NCBI GenBank assembly: GCA_964489645.1
Contig: CAZAZT010000016.1
Span: 1-40,250 of the forward strand
Direction: 5' to 3'
From: JBEEPE01 sp964489645
GTDB lineage: Bacteria > Verrucomicrobiota > Verrucomicrobiia > Chthoniobacterales > Chthoniobacteraceae
DNA length: 40,250 nucleotides
Part shown: positions 1 to 6,986 of the stretch, piece after piece
Numbering within the stretch: the first letter of the stretch is position 1
How the letters are laid out: every line of letters starts with the position of its first letter
Position numbers and translations under genes: made by a program
Notes under the pieces: generated by a model
What the model was told of the DNA's origin: nothing
Databases searched by the model: none
What the model saw: the letters and a program-made list of their open reading frames with translations, nothing else

Positions 1-172
1 GAGCCACCACACTATGCAGATAGCGATCCTGCAAACTCCGAGTCCATTCATACCCACCCCAACAGGCAGACCCCACCACAAGAAAGGCCGCCAATAGAGC
101 AGAAAGATGCCTCAACCTCCCTTGCTCAGGCTGCGTCTCAGGAAAGCTAGTGTTGGAGGGAACAGAACTCAT
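1..172 (-). CDS. N-terminal fragment of an unidentified membrane protein, cut by the window edge
   Basis: Reading the minus strand from an ATG at 170-172 gives 57 codons with no stop before the window ends, so only the N-terminus is present. The first ~20 residues are polar (rich in Ser, Pro, Gln and Glu). They are followed by one hydrophobic stretch (residues ~23-42, Leu/Ala/Val/Gly with Cys and Trp) flanked by Arg and His, which looks like an N-terminal membrane anchor. After it comes a segment starting YEWTRSLQDRYL. No Shine-Dalgarno sequence is obvious before the ATG. I do not recognise the family. A sensor, methyl-accepting or regulatory protein with an N-terminal anchor is possible but not shown. 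It lies 174 bp downstream of sucB on the same strand. Confidence 0.5.
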   Translation of the reverse strand, partial: MSSVPSNTSFPETQPEQGRLRHLSALLAAFLVVGSACWGGYEWTRSLQDRYLHSVVA

Positions 173-346
173 CTCGGGGGGAGAACGACGAGGCTTTTGG
201 CCCCGAAACGTGAACCGTCAAGCGGTTCAAAACTCACCACTCACTTGAGCAGATGATACGCCATAACCTTGCCGGGAGCGGGTTCCACGAAGCATGGAAC
301 CAAAAGAACCCCGTGACCCAGCCGGCCAATCACCCGCGCATCAACA
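173..346. other. Intergenic region downstream of sucB with two small hairpins
   Basis: No gene is visible here. Two short inverted repeats occur: 211-217 with 223-229 (7 bp stem, 5-nt loop) and 281-287 with 295-301 (7 bp stem, 7-nt loop). Neither is followed by a T-run on either strand, so neither is a convincing intrinsic terminator. The region must hold the end of the sucAB transcript and any promoter of the truncated gene at 1-172. Confidence 0.3.
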
Positions 347-1519
347 TCAAATTCCCAACATCAAACGCACAGGATTCTCGATACAGTCCTTGATGCGGAT
401 CAAGAAAGACACCGCCTCCTTACCATCCACCACCCGGTGATCATACGACAGGGCAAGGTACATCATGGGACGAACCACCACCTCGCCTTTCACCGCGACC
501 GGCCTCTCCTGGATTTTATGCATCCCGAGAATCCCGCTCTGAGGCGGATTCAAGATTGGTGTGGACAACAACGATCCGTACACCCCCCCGTTAGAGATGG
601 TGAAAACCCCTCCTTGAAGGTCCTCAATCTTGATCTTTCCTTCCCGCGCCTTCACCGCGAACTCCACCAACTCCTTCTCCAACTGCGCAAACGATTTCTG
701 ATCCGCATCACGTACCACCGGAACCACCAAACCCCGCTCCGTACCCACCGCGACACCCACATCATAAAAGTGGTTCTGGATCAGGTCGTCCCCTTCAATC
801 CTCGAGTTGATCTGGGGCACCGCCTGCAGGGCAGACACCACCGCCTTGATGAAGAAACTCATGAAGCCCAGCTTCACACCGTGCTCTTTCACGAACGAAT
901 CCTGCATCTCGGAACGCAATCGCATCACCGCACTCAAATCGCACTCGTTGAACGTCGTCAGGATGGCCGCCTGATGCTGCGCCGAAACCAACTGCGCCGC
1001 GATTTTCCGACGTAGTGGTGTCATCCGCTTGCGAGTGAAACGCCCTTCCGAGACGACCACCGCGGATTCCACCGGCACGCCTAATGCCGAGTTCGCCGCA
1101 GAAACCGCTGCGCGGATCGAGGGGATTACCGCCGCTGCCGGAGCCACCACTGGCACCGCTACCACTGCCGCAGCCGCTGGCACTTCTGCAACAGGAGCCG
1201 CCTTCGCTTTCCGCTCCGCTTTCGCCGGCTTCTCTTCCTTAACTGGCTCAGCAGACTTCGCCTCCGCGACCTTTGCCCCCCCTGCTCCTTCCTCGATCAC
1301 CGCCACCACCTCGCCAATTTTCACTTCCGTGCCCTCTGCCGCCCGAATCCTCAGGATGCCAGAGCCCTCAGCGGTCAAATCCGTCGACACCTTGTCCGTG
1401 TCCAAAGTGAGTATCACCTCTCCCGCACTCACCGCCTCCCCATCCGTCTTGTGCCAGCGGGAAATCTGCCCACTGCTGATTGATTCACCCACCGCCGGTA
1501 TTTTGACTTCAAGACTCAT
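347..1519 (-). CDS. sucB: 2-oxoglutarate dehydrogenase E2, dihydrolipoamide succinyltransferase
   Basis: This is the E2 core of the 2-oxoglutarate dehydrogenase complex. It transfers the succinyl group from E1 through a lipoyl arm to CoA in the cytoplasm (TCA cycle). The 390-residue product starts with a lipoyl domain (residues ~1-77) whose DTDKVST motif carries the lipoylated lysine. An Ala/Pro/Val/Lys-rich swinging linker follows (~78-135). The C-terminal catalytic domain (~165-390) ends with the active-site motif DHRVVDG (His ~361, Asp ~365). The usual peripheral subunit-binding domain between linker and core is not clearly recognisable; only a short degenerate stretch occupies its place. 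Family length is about 400 residues. It lies 45 bp downstream of sucA, so the two are probably co-transcribed. No lipoamide dehydrogenase (E3) gene follows, so E3 must come from elsewhere. Confidence 0.96.
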   Translation of the reverse strand: MSLEVKIPAVGESISSGQISRWHKTDGEAVSAGEVILTLDTDKVSTDLTAEGSGILRIRAAEGTEVKIGEVVAVIEEGAGGAKVAEAKSAEPVKEEKPAKAERKAKAAPVAEVPAAAAVVAVPVVAPAAAVIPSIRAAVSAANSALGVPVESAVVVSEGRFTRKRMTPLRRKIAAQLVSAQHQAAILTTFNECDLSAVMRLRSEMQDSFVKEHGVKLGFMSFFIKAVVSALQAVPQINSRIEGDDLIQNHFYDVGVAVGTERGLVVPVVRDADQKSFAQLEKELVEFAVKAREGKIKIEDLQGGVFTISNGGVYGSLLSTPILNPPQSGILGMHKIQERPVAVKGEVVVRPMMYLALSYDHRVVDGKEAVSFLIRIKDCIENPVRLMLGI

Positions 1520-1564
1520 AAGACTTCTCAGTTTCGAAATGTTGTTTCAGTCGATGCCGTTCGC

Positions 1565-4171
1565 TCAAGCCACATCCGTCATGTTGAACGCGTCATCCAA
1601 GACCTTCTTTTGCTCCACTTTGTGCACCGCCAAGGCGCCCACCGCAGGGCTAGAACTCGCATCCCGACCCGCGTAAAGCACCTTCGCGCCCGTTACCTCG
1701 TCGAGTTGATTGCGCAGGAAACTCCATGCTCCCATGTTCTCAGACTCCTCCTGACACCACACGAACGTCTTGGCCTTCGGGTACTTCTTCAAGACCCCCT
1801 TCAGCTTCTCAACATGCAACGGATAGATCTGTTCAATCCGAACAATCGCCACATCTTCGCGCTGTGCCTCCGCCCGAGCCTTCATCAAATCGTAATACAC
1901 CTTGCCCGAACACATCACCACCCGCGTGACCTTCGTCGCCGCGCCAAGGTTCGCACCCGGCAAGATCTCCTCAAACGTGCCCTTCGTGAAATCCGACTCC
2001 TCGGAAACACAATCCGGAGCCCGCAACAGGCTCTTGGGCGTCATGATCACCAAAGGCTTCAGGAACTTCCGCTTCGTCTGACGCCTCAAAACGTGGAAAT
2101 ACTGCGCAGGTGTCGTCAGGTTACAGACCTGCATGTTGCTCTCAGCACACAGCTGAAGGAAGCGCTCCAACCGTGCACTCGAATGCTCAGGACCTTGTCC
2201 CTCATACCCGTGCGGTAGCAGCAAAACCACACCATTGGGAGTCTGCCACTTGCTCTCTCCCGCCGCGATGAACTGGTCGATGATGATCTGCGCCCCGTTC
2301 GAAAAATCACCGAACTGAGCCTCCCACAGGCAAAGCATCTGCGGATAATTCAGAGCATACCCGTAGTCGAACCCTAGCACCGCTGCTTCACTCAAAAGCG
2401 AGTTGTAAACACAGATGCGTGCCTGCTCCTTGGACAGATGCGCCAGCGGATTGTAACGCTCACGGGTCCGCTCATCGTACAAATACGCATGCCGATGAGA
2501 GAACGTACCCCGTCGACAATCCTGCCCCGACAACCGCACCGGAGTCCCCTCCAACAGCAGTGATCCAAATGCCAGTGCCTCCCCGTAAGCCCAATCGTAC
2601 CCCGTCCCCGCTTTCCAAACCTGCTCACGCTTCTCGATGAAAAACTTCTTCAAACGGGACACCATCTGGAACCCCTCCGGCAACGTCGTAAGCCCCCGAC
2701 AAACCACATCCAAAGTCTTTTTCGAAATCGCAGTTTCCGCTGGCTCAAACGAGAACTTCGGCTGGAAAACCGCCGTCGAATGCGAGTACTTCGTCAGGTT
2801 CTTGTCCTGCTCCGCCGCTTTGACCTCAGCAAAAGCCGCTTCGTACTTCTCTTCAAACTTCCGATCGATCGCCCCCGCTTCGGCCTCGCTCAAAACGCCC
2901 GCACCAAGCAACTGTTGGCGATAGGAAACCCCCAACGTCGGGTGAGCCGCAATCTCCCGNNNNNNNNNNNNNNNNNNNNNNNNNNNNNNNNNNNNNNNNN
3001 NNNNNNNNNNNNNNNNNNNNNNNNNNNNNNNNNNNNNNNNNNNNNNNNNNNNNNNNNNNGAAGTCGTGAACCCGATCTGGTTGTTCACCACCAAATGCAC
3101 CGTGCCCCCCGTGCGATACCCCTGCAACTGGGACATGTTCAATGTCTCCGTCACAACACCCTGACCCGCAAAAGCCGCATCCCCATGGATCAAGATCGCC
3201 ATCACCCGTGAACGTGTCTCCGTGTCCCCGCGGACACGCTGACGCGCCCGAGTCATCCCCTGAACCACCGGATTCACCGCTTCCAAATGACTCGGATTCG
3301 ATGCCAAACGCACTTCCACCTCATGCCCATCCGGCAATGTCCGCTTGTTAACGTACCCCAAATGGTACTTCACATCCCCATCCCCACCCACCGTGTCAGG
3401 CATGTAGTTCTCTGAAAACGCTGCGAACATGACCGACAACGACTTACCAAGGAAGTCATTGATCACGCTCAACCGGCCCCGATGCGCCATCCCCATCACC
3501 AACTCCTCAACCTGATGCCGCTTCGAGTTCTCAAGCAATCCGTACAGCGCCACCATCAAGGACTCCCCGCCCTCAATGGAGAACCGCTTTTGCCCAACGT
3601 ACCGCGTGTGCAAGAACTTCTCAAAACTCTCGACCGACAAAACCTGTTCCAGCATCCGTACCTGAGTTGGTCCGTCAACCGGATAGGTTGATTCGATTGA
3701 TTCAAACCGAGAACACACCCACTCCCGCACTTTGGGGTTCTGGATGTGAACAAACTCCGCCCCAATCCGCCCGCAATAAACTCGCTCTAATGTGCCCCGT
3801 AGCTCCCTGACCGTCATCGCCGACCCACCTCGGAACAAAGGAGACGAAACCGTCGTATCCCTTTCGCTCTCAGAAAAACCCAACGCCTCAAACGAGAGAT
3901 CTACGTTCACTGGTGCCGATTCTGAAAGGGGATCCACGTCCGCTTGCGAGTGCCCAATCGCACGATAAGCATTCACCATCGCGTCCACCTTGCTCTGCAA
4001 AGCCGTGTCGCCACCCGCCGTAGCAGCCCGCTCAATCGCCGCCGCACCAAGTTCAAATCCCTCGAAAAACGCTGACCAACTCGCCTCCACCGAGGCCGGA
4101 TCTGCCTTCCATCTCTGATATGCTTCCTCAATGACGTCTGCGTTCGCTCGGTGCGGAATCTGAGTGGCCAT
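1565..4171 (-). CDS. sucA: 2-oxoglutarate dehydrogenase E1 component (contains assembly gap)
   Basis: This is the thiamine-diphosphate-dependent E1 subunit, which decarboxylates 2-oxoglutarate and succinylates the E2 lipoyl group. The N-terminus has the typical short E1 leader (NADVIEEAYQRWKADP region). The ThDP domain follows with GMAHRGRLSVINDFLGK, HLEAVNPVVQGM and the IHGDAAFAGQGVVTETLNMS region, then NNQIGFTT directly before the gap. The C-terminal half carries the transketolase-like pyrimidine-binding domain (GQDCRRGTFSHRHA, LPHGYEGQGPEHSSARLERF) and the WCQEESENMGAW motif. The 100-N gap replaces a segment that in E. coli SucA is about 80 residues, so the apparent 868 residues understate the true length (E. 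coli 933). The ATG at 4169-4171 gives the family N-terminus; no strong ribosome-binding site is visible. Confidence 0.96.
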   Translation of the reverse strand: MATQIPHRANADVIEEAYQRWKADPASVEASWSAFFEGFELGAAAIERAATAGGDTALQSKVDAMVNAYRAIGHSQADVDPLSESAPVNVDLSFEALGFSESERDTTVSSPLFRGGSAMTVRELRGTLERVYCGRIGAEFVHIQNPKVREWVCSRFESIESTYPVDGPTQVRMLEQVLSVESFEKFLHTRYVGQKRFSIEGGESLMVALYGLLENSKRHQVEELVMGMAHRGRLSVINDFLGKSLSVMFAAFSENYMPDTVGGDGDVKYHLGYVNKRTLPDGHEVEVRLASNPSHLEAVNPVVQGMTRARQRVRGDTETRSRVMAILIHGDAAFAGQGVVTETLNMSQLQGYRTGGTVHLVVNNQIGFTTXXXXXXXXXXXXXXXXXXXXXXXXXXXXXXXXXXREIAAHPTLGVSYRQQLLGAGVLSEAEAGAIDRKFEEKYEAAFAEVKAAEQDKNLTKYSHSTAVFQPKFSFEPAETAISKKTLDVVCRGLTTLPEGFQMVSRLKKFFIEKREQVWKAGTGYDWAYGEALAFGSLLLEGTPVRLSGQDCRRGTFSHRHAYLYDERTRERYNPLAHLSKEQARICVYNSLLSEAAVLGFDYGYALNYPQMLCLWEAQFGDFSNGAQIIIDQFIAAGESKWQTPNGVVLLLPHGYEGQGPEHSSARLERFLQLCAESNMQVCNLTTPAQYFHVLRRQTKRKFLKPLVIMTPKSLLRAPDCVSEESDFTKGTFEEILPGANLGAATKVTRVVMCSGKVYYDLMKARAEAQREDVAIVRIEQIYPLHVEKLKGVLKKYPKAKTFVWCQEESENMGAWSFLRNQLDEVTGAKVLYAGRDASSSPAVGALAVHKVEQKKVLDDAFNMTDVA
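2960..3059. other. Assembly gap (100 N) inside sucA
   Basis: Exactly 100 N, the conventional placeholder for a gap of unknown size. Comparison with the family indicates about 240 bp are missing, including ThDP-domain residues between NNQIGFTT and the REIAAHPT segment. The reading frame happens to match on both sides, so the translated length is misleading. Confidence 0.95.
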
Positions 4172-4357
4172 ACAACTCGTGGGGGGAAAAGTTTTCGTGA
4201 AGTGAACGAGTACCCTATGTCACCAAAAGGGCCTTCGGAAACTTTTTTCCCGACCTGTTGAAAGGTGCCAACCCCGACCGGAAGAGCTTCCTGTCAGGTC
4301 GAAAAGCCCAAACATCAAACCGTCAGGCTCTTATCCACCACCCCTCAAAGGCGATTC
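4172..4357. promoter_or_regulatory. sucA upstream region / thiH 3' region with inverted repeats
   Basis: This 186-bp gap separates the end of thiH from the start of sucA, both on the minus strand, so it should contain a thiH terminator, a sucAB promoter, or both. CGACCTG at 4251-4257 is repeated in inverse at 4295-4301, and a related CGACCGG lies between at 4275-4281. On the minus strand 4275-4301 can fold as an imperfect hairpin. No T-run follows it, and I cannot assign convincing -35/-10 boxes, so its role is open. Confidence 0.3.
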
Positions 4358-5482
4358 TCATCTGCTGAGGATTGCGGCATCCCAATCCTTCCAGACTGCC
4401 TCCAAGCCTAAATCCGCCAAAACCTGCGCCATTTCCGCAGGAGACCGATCATCCGAGATGTCGAACTGGCCCGTCGCCTCCTCTCCTCCCGCCAAATCCA
4501 AGTCCACCCGCCGCCCGCGAACCGTCAAATGGAGATCGTCCCGCGCCTGCCCCGTGTACCCCCCAGGCTCGGTATGGCTCCCCGCACTGGCCATCGTCAC
4601 CCCCAACGGCAGGAGAAGATCCCGCAACGATTTTGGCTCTCGCGTGCTCAGCACCAGTCCCACTTGCGGGAAAACCAATCGAAACGCGATCATCAAAACC
4701 AGCAGATCTCGGTCGGAAACCACCTCCCTCGCCTGATACCCCCCAGCACACGGGCGTAGCCTCGGTAAACTGACCGTGAACTGCGCCTTCCAACACCGAC
4801 GCAACAGGCCATCAAGATGCGCGGCCAGATCAACCGCCTCCTCCCGCCAAGACCGTAACCCCATCAGCGCACCAACCCCAATTCTTCGGACCCCCGCAAG
4901 GTAAGCGCGATCCGGACAAGCCAGACGCCACGCATAATCCCTCTTCGGCCCCGCCGTGTGCAGTTCCGCATAAATCCCCGGATCATAAGTCTCCTGATAA
5001 ACCACAACCCCCTCAGCTCCGGCCTCGACCATCCTCCGATAATCAGGCTCCTCCATCGGAGCGACTTCAATCGCCAAGGCCGGAACCGTCCGACTCAATC
5101 GCGCCAAAACCTCCTCAAGGTACCCATTCGAGACAAACCGCGGGTGCTCGCCCGCCACAAGAAGGATGTTACGAAATCCCTGTCCCAACAAAAAAGCCGC
5201 TTCCGCCTCGACCTGCTCTGGGGTCAACGTCACCCGCAAAATGTCATTGTCCCTCGAGAAACCGCAGTAAGCGCAGTTGTTGATGCACTCATTTGAGAGG
5301 TAAAGCGGTGCGAAAAGGCGGATCGCCTTGCCGAAATGCTGCCTCGTCAGCGCCGTCGCCCGAGCTGCCGCAGCCGAGATGTCACTCGTACCACCACGAC
5401 ATAATGCATCCAGCAGCGCAGAGAACTCCCTCACACGCAACCGACTGCGATCAAGCATCTCCGTCACCACCGCGTCGCCCAT
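4358..5482 (-). CDS. thiH: 2-iminoacetate synthase ThiH (tyrosine lyase, radical SAM)
   Basis: ThiH cleaves tyrosine with a 5'-deoxyadenosyl radical to give 2-iminoacetate (dehydroglycine) and p-cresol for the thiazole ring of thiamine. The radical SAM Cys-x3-Cys-x2-Cys cluster motif is visible as LSNECINNCAYCGFSRDN. Other family landmarks are VVYQETYDPGIYAELH, SLPRLRPCAGG, LSTREPKSLRD and the C-terminal VWKDWD. The ATG at 5482 is chosen because a GGAGG lies 5 bases before it; it gives 374 residues, close to E. coli ThiH (377). A GTG 39 bases further upstream would overlap the preceding gene. It begins 16 bp after the Fur-family gene ends, so they probably share a transcript. No thiG, thiS, thiF or thiC is present nearby. 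Confidence 0.94.
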   Translation of the reverse strand: MGDAVVTEMLDRSRLRVREFSALLDALCRGGTSDISAAAARATALTRQHFGKAIRLFAPLYLSNECINNCAYCGFSRDNDILRVTLTPEQVEAEAAFLLGQGFRNILLVAGEHPRFVSNGYLEEVLARLSRTVPALAIEVAPMEEPDYRRMVEAGAEGVVVYQETYDPGIYAELHTAGPKRDYAWRLACPDRAYLAGVRRIGVGALMGLRSWREEAVDLAAHLDGLLRRCWKAQFTVSLPRLRPCAGGYQAREVVSDRDLLVLMIAFRLVFPQVGLVLSTREPKSLRDLLLPLGVTMASAGSHTEPGGYTGQARDDLHLTVRGRRVDLDLAGGEEATGQFDISDDRSPAEMAQVLADLGLEAVWKDWDAAILSR

Positions 5483-5486
5483 CTCT

Positions 5487-5492
5487 CCCTCC
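5487..5492 (-). promoter_or_regulatory. Ribosome-binding site of thiH
   Basis: On the minus strand GGAGGG lies 4-5 bases before the ATG at 5482. It decides between this ATG and the GTG at 5521, and places thiH just after the Fur-family stop codon rather than overlapping it. Confidence 0.7.
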
Positions 5493-5498
5493 GTTGGT

Positions 5499-5963
5499 TC
5501 AACCGTTCTTCCGATGCCCACAGATACCCTCCCGCTTCAACTGATCACACCGAGCCTCGATCCGAACCATCTTGGTCGACGGCGAAAAGCCCAACCGCTT
5601 CGTCAAACAGTTCTCGATTAACTCAAGATGCGCATCCTCGAACTCAACGATCCGATTGCAATCCATACAGATCAAATGGTTGTGCGACGGATGATCGTTG
5701 TAATTCGGGTCATAGATCATCTGCCCCATCCCCAACTCCAACTCTCTCAAGACCCCACACTCCACCAACAACGGCAATGTCCGGTATACCGTCGCACGCG
5801 AAACGCTCGGCTCAACCCGCTTCACCCGAGCAAGCAACTCCTCAGCGGTGTAATGATCCGTCGTGTCCAGAGCCGCCTCAATGATCGCCTCCCGCTGCGA
5901 AGTCCGCCGAAGCCCACGCTCCTGTAAAAAGGACAACACTCTCTGACGAATCTCCGAATCCAT
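5499..5963 (-). CDS. Fur-family metal-responsive transcriptional regulator
   Basis: A 154-residue ferric uptake regulator family protein. The N-terminal winged helix (residues ~1-85) has the typical pattern TSQREAIIEA, HYTAEELL and SRATVYRTLPLLVECGVL. The C-terminal dimerisation/metal domain contains HPSHNHLICMDCNRIVEFED, with clustered His and the Cys99-x2-Cys102 pair, and a second cysteine set near the end (Cys139, Cys148). The start is the ATG at 5961-5963, giving MDSEIRQRVL; an upstream extension would run into a terminator. Whether it senses iron (Fur), peroxide (PerR) or zinc (Zur) cannot be settled from sequence alone; the HHxH-like and CxxC pattern resembles Fur most. It is followed after 16 bp by thiH, whose product needs a [4Fe-4S] cluster. 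Confidence 0.9.
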   Translation of the reverse strand: MDSEIRQRVLSFLQERGLRRTSQREAIIEAALDTTDHYTAEELLARVKRVEPSVSRATVYRTLPLLVECGVLRELELGMGQMIYDPNYNDHPSHNHLICMDCNRIVEFEDAHLELIENCLTKRLGFSPSTKMVRIEARCDQLKREGICGHRKNG

Positions 5964-6034
5964 AAATCGCCACGATACACCGAGCGACCCGCCGGTCAAT
6001 TCAGCGCCCCGCCACGCGTTTCCCTCCACCCACG

Positions 6035-6062
6035 AAAAAGCCCGGCCGAAGCCGGGCTTTTT
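6035..6062 (-). terminator. Intrinsic terminator, perfect 12-bp stem with UUCG loop
   Basis: Positions 6035-6046 and 6051-6062 are perfect reverse complements around a 4-base loop. On the minus strand the loop reads TTCG closed by C-G, the very stable C(UUCG)G tetraloop, and the stem ends in five T. It lies between the stop of the 68-residue protein gene (6111) and the start of the Fur-family gene (5963), so it most likely ends the small-gene transcript. The five A at the other end make it potentially bidirectional. Confidence 0.85.
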
Positions 6063-6110
6063 GTCTGGAGAGCGCACGGGCAATCCCAGCGCTCACCGAT
6101 ACTCGCAAAA

Positions 6111-6317
6111 CTATGCCTTCTTCTTTTTGAGGAGAGGGAGGCCGGTCTTCTCGTTCTCGGACACCTCGTAGCCCGCCGGCAACGCATCAATCGCCCCGTC
6201 CTTCGCTTCGCCAGCGAAAAAGTAAAGGGTCACCTGCTGCCCACCCTTGAGGGTCTGCAAACGGGAATGGAGGATATACGTCTTGCCTGATTTCTTACTC
6301 TTAACACTGAAGGCCAT
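6111..6317 (-). CDS. Conserved small hypothetical protein (68 aa)
   Basis: A 68-residue basic protein beginning MAFSVKSKKSGKTYILHSR and ending in a run of lysines (LPLLKKKKA). The middle carries GGQQVTLYFFAGE, DALPAGYEVSENEKTGLP, a pattern I associate with a short conserved family of unknown function seen in several bacterial phyla. There is no signal peptide or membrane segment. The size, charge and location near rpmB suggest a cytoplasmic, perhaps ribosome- or nucleic-acid-associated protein, but that is inference. The start at 6315-6317 matches the conserved N-terminus. It lacks a Shine-Dalgarno sequence, whereas an out-of-frame ATG 43 bases upstream has purine-rich sequence before it (see the short leader ORF). 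A strong terminator follows it. Confidence 0.75.
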   Translation of the reverse strand: MAFSVKSKKSGKTYILHSRLQTLKGGQQVTLYFFAGEAKDGAIDALPAGYEVSENEKTGLPLLKKKKA

Positions 6318-6360
6318 ATAGTTGGATTGGATTATTGGGTGGATGAATGTGACAGTCCAT
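6301..6360 (-). other. Possible 19-codon leader ORF overlapping the start of the 68-aa gene
   Basis: An ATG at 6358-6360 opens a 19-codon frame (MDCHIHPPNNPIQLYGLQC, then TAA at 6301-6303). Upstream lie GAAGGG (6365-6370, 4 bases away) and GGAGGG (6372-6377). It runs through, and out of frame with, the start codon of the 68-residue gene, stopping 14 bases inside it. The annotated gene itself has no ribosome-binding site, so translational coupling through this leader is plausible. It could also be chance. Confidence 0.3.
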
Positions 6361-6389
6361 GGAGCCCTTCTCCCTCCTCTCACCAACAA

Positions 6390-6516
6390 TCAACTGATGT
6401 TCGAAAGCCTGGAGGACGAAGATCTCTTGGAGCCTCGCTTCGGTACTAAAACCAGAAAGTCAGCTTTTTCTTAGTAAAAAGCCCTTACCTTTTCGGAGTT
6501 TCAACCGGAGCCCTGC
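6390..6516. promoter_or_regulatory. Probable promoter region of the 68-aa gene, with an A/T-rich hairpin
   Basis: Together with its flanks this is the spacer between the rpmB terminator and the small gene, so a promoter is expected here on the minus strand. An inverted repeat, 6463-6469 with 6476-6482 (7 bp, 6-nt loop), is the only clear structure. A TTGAAA on the minus strand near 6500 could be a -35 box, but I see no convincing -10 at the right distance. Confidence 0.25.
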
Positions 6517-6558
6517 AAAAAAAAGGAAGGGCTGCCCGTGAAACAGGCAGCCCCTCTT
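6517..6558 (-). terminator. Intrinsic terminator of rpmB
   Basis: On the minus strand an 8-bp GC-rich stem (6546-6553 with 6529-6536) with a ~9-base loop is followed by a short pyrimidine tract and eight consecutive T (6517-6524). It starts about 45 bases after the rpmB stop codon and fits a rho-independent terminator. Confidence 0.85.
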
Positions 6559-6602
6559 TCGTTATCTACAGAGCGTTCGCAGAACGGCCGTCCTGCAAAA
6601 CC

Positions 6603-6866
6603 CTACAGCAGACCGGCTTCCTTCAAGGTTGCGTATGCACCGTTCTTCGTGACGGTCTTCAAAGCTCGGGCGGTGAGTTTCACCGTCACAAACTTTTTGA
6701 CTTCAGGCACCCAAATCTTCTTGGTCTGCAGATTCGGAAGGAACGTGCGCTTCACAACTTTCGTGACGTGCTGACCGATACCGCCTTTTTTCTTCGCCAA
6801 ACCGCGCCGGTGAATCACCGACCCTGTGGATGGCTTCGCTTTCGTGATGGAACACACTCTACTCAT
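6603..6866 (-). CDS. rpmB: 50S ribosomal protein L28
   Basis: An 87-residue basic protein with the L28 layout: N-terminal MSRVCSITKAKPSTGSVI, a basic stretch RRGLAKKKGG, then VKRTFLPNLQTKKIWVPE and the C-terminal VTVKLTARALKTVTKNGA. It is slightly longer than E. coli L28 (78 residues), mainly through the basic segment after the N-terminus. It belongs to the large ribosomal subunit. The start is fixed by a perfect AGGAGG 5 bases before the ATG. It has its own terminator downstream. The usual neighbour rpmG (L33) is absent. Confidence 0.97.
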   Translation of the reverse strand: MSRVCSITKAKPSTGSVIHRRGLAKKKGGIGQHVTKVVKRTFLPNLQTKKIWVPEVKKFVTVKLTARALKTVTKNGAYATLKEAGLL

Positions 6867-6871
6867 GGTAA

Positions 6872-6877
6872 CCTCCT
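6872..6877 (-). promoter_or_regulatory. Strong Shine-Dalgarno of rpmB
   Basis: The minus strand reads AAAAGGAGGTTACC directly before the ATG, a full AGGAGG with 5-base spacing, among the strongest ribosome-binding sites in the window and consistent with a highly expressed ribosomal gene. Confidence 0.85.
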
Positions 6878-6986
6878 TTTTTAAAATGGTCGGGAACGGT
6901 CGCCCGCACTCGTCGACAAGTCAAGCGACAAGCAGCAACTCCTCAATCAAATCGCTTCAATCCAGAACAACCCCCTCTTCAATCCC

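Noticed and set aside
211..301. Two hairpins downstream of sucB as terminators
   Set aside because: Stems are only 7 bp and neither strand has a T-run after them.
437..2218. Plus-strand frames over sucB and sucA
   Set aside because: Shadows of GC-rich minus-strand genes, rich in His, Arg and Pro, with no motifs; sucA and sucB are unambiguous.
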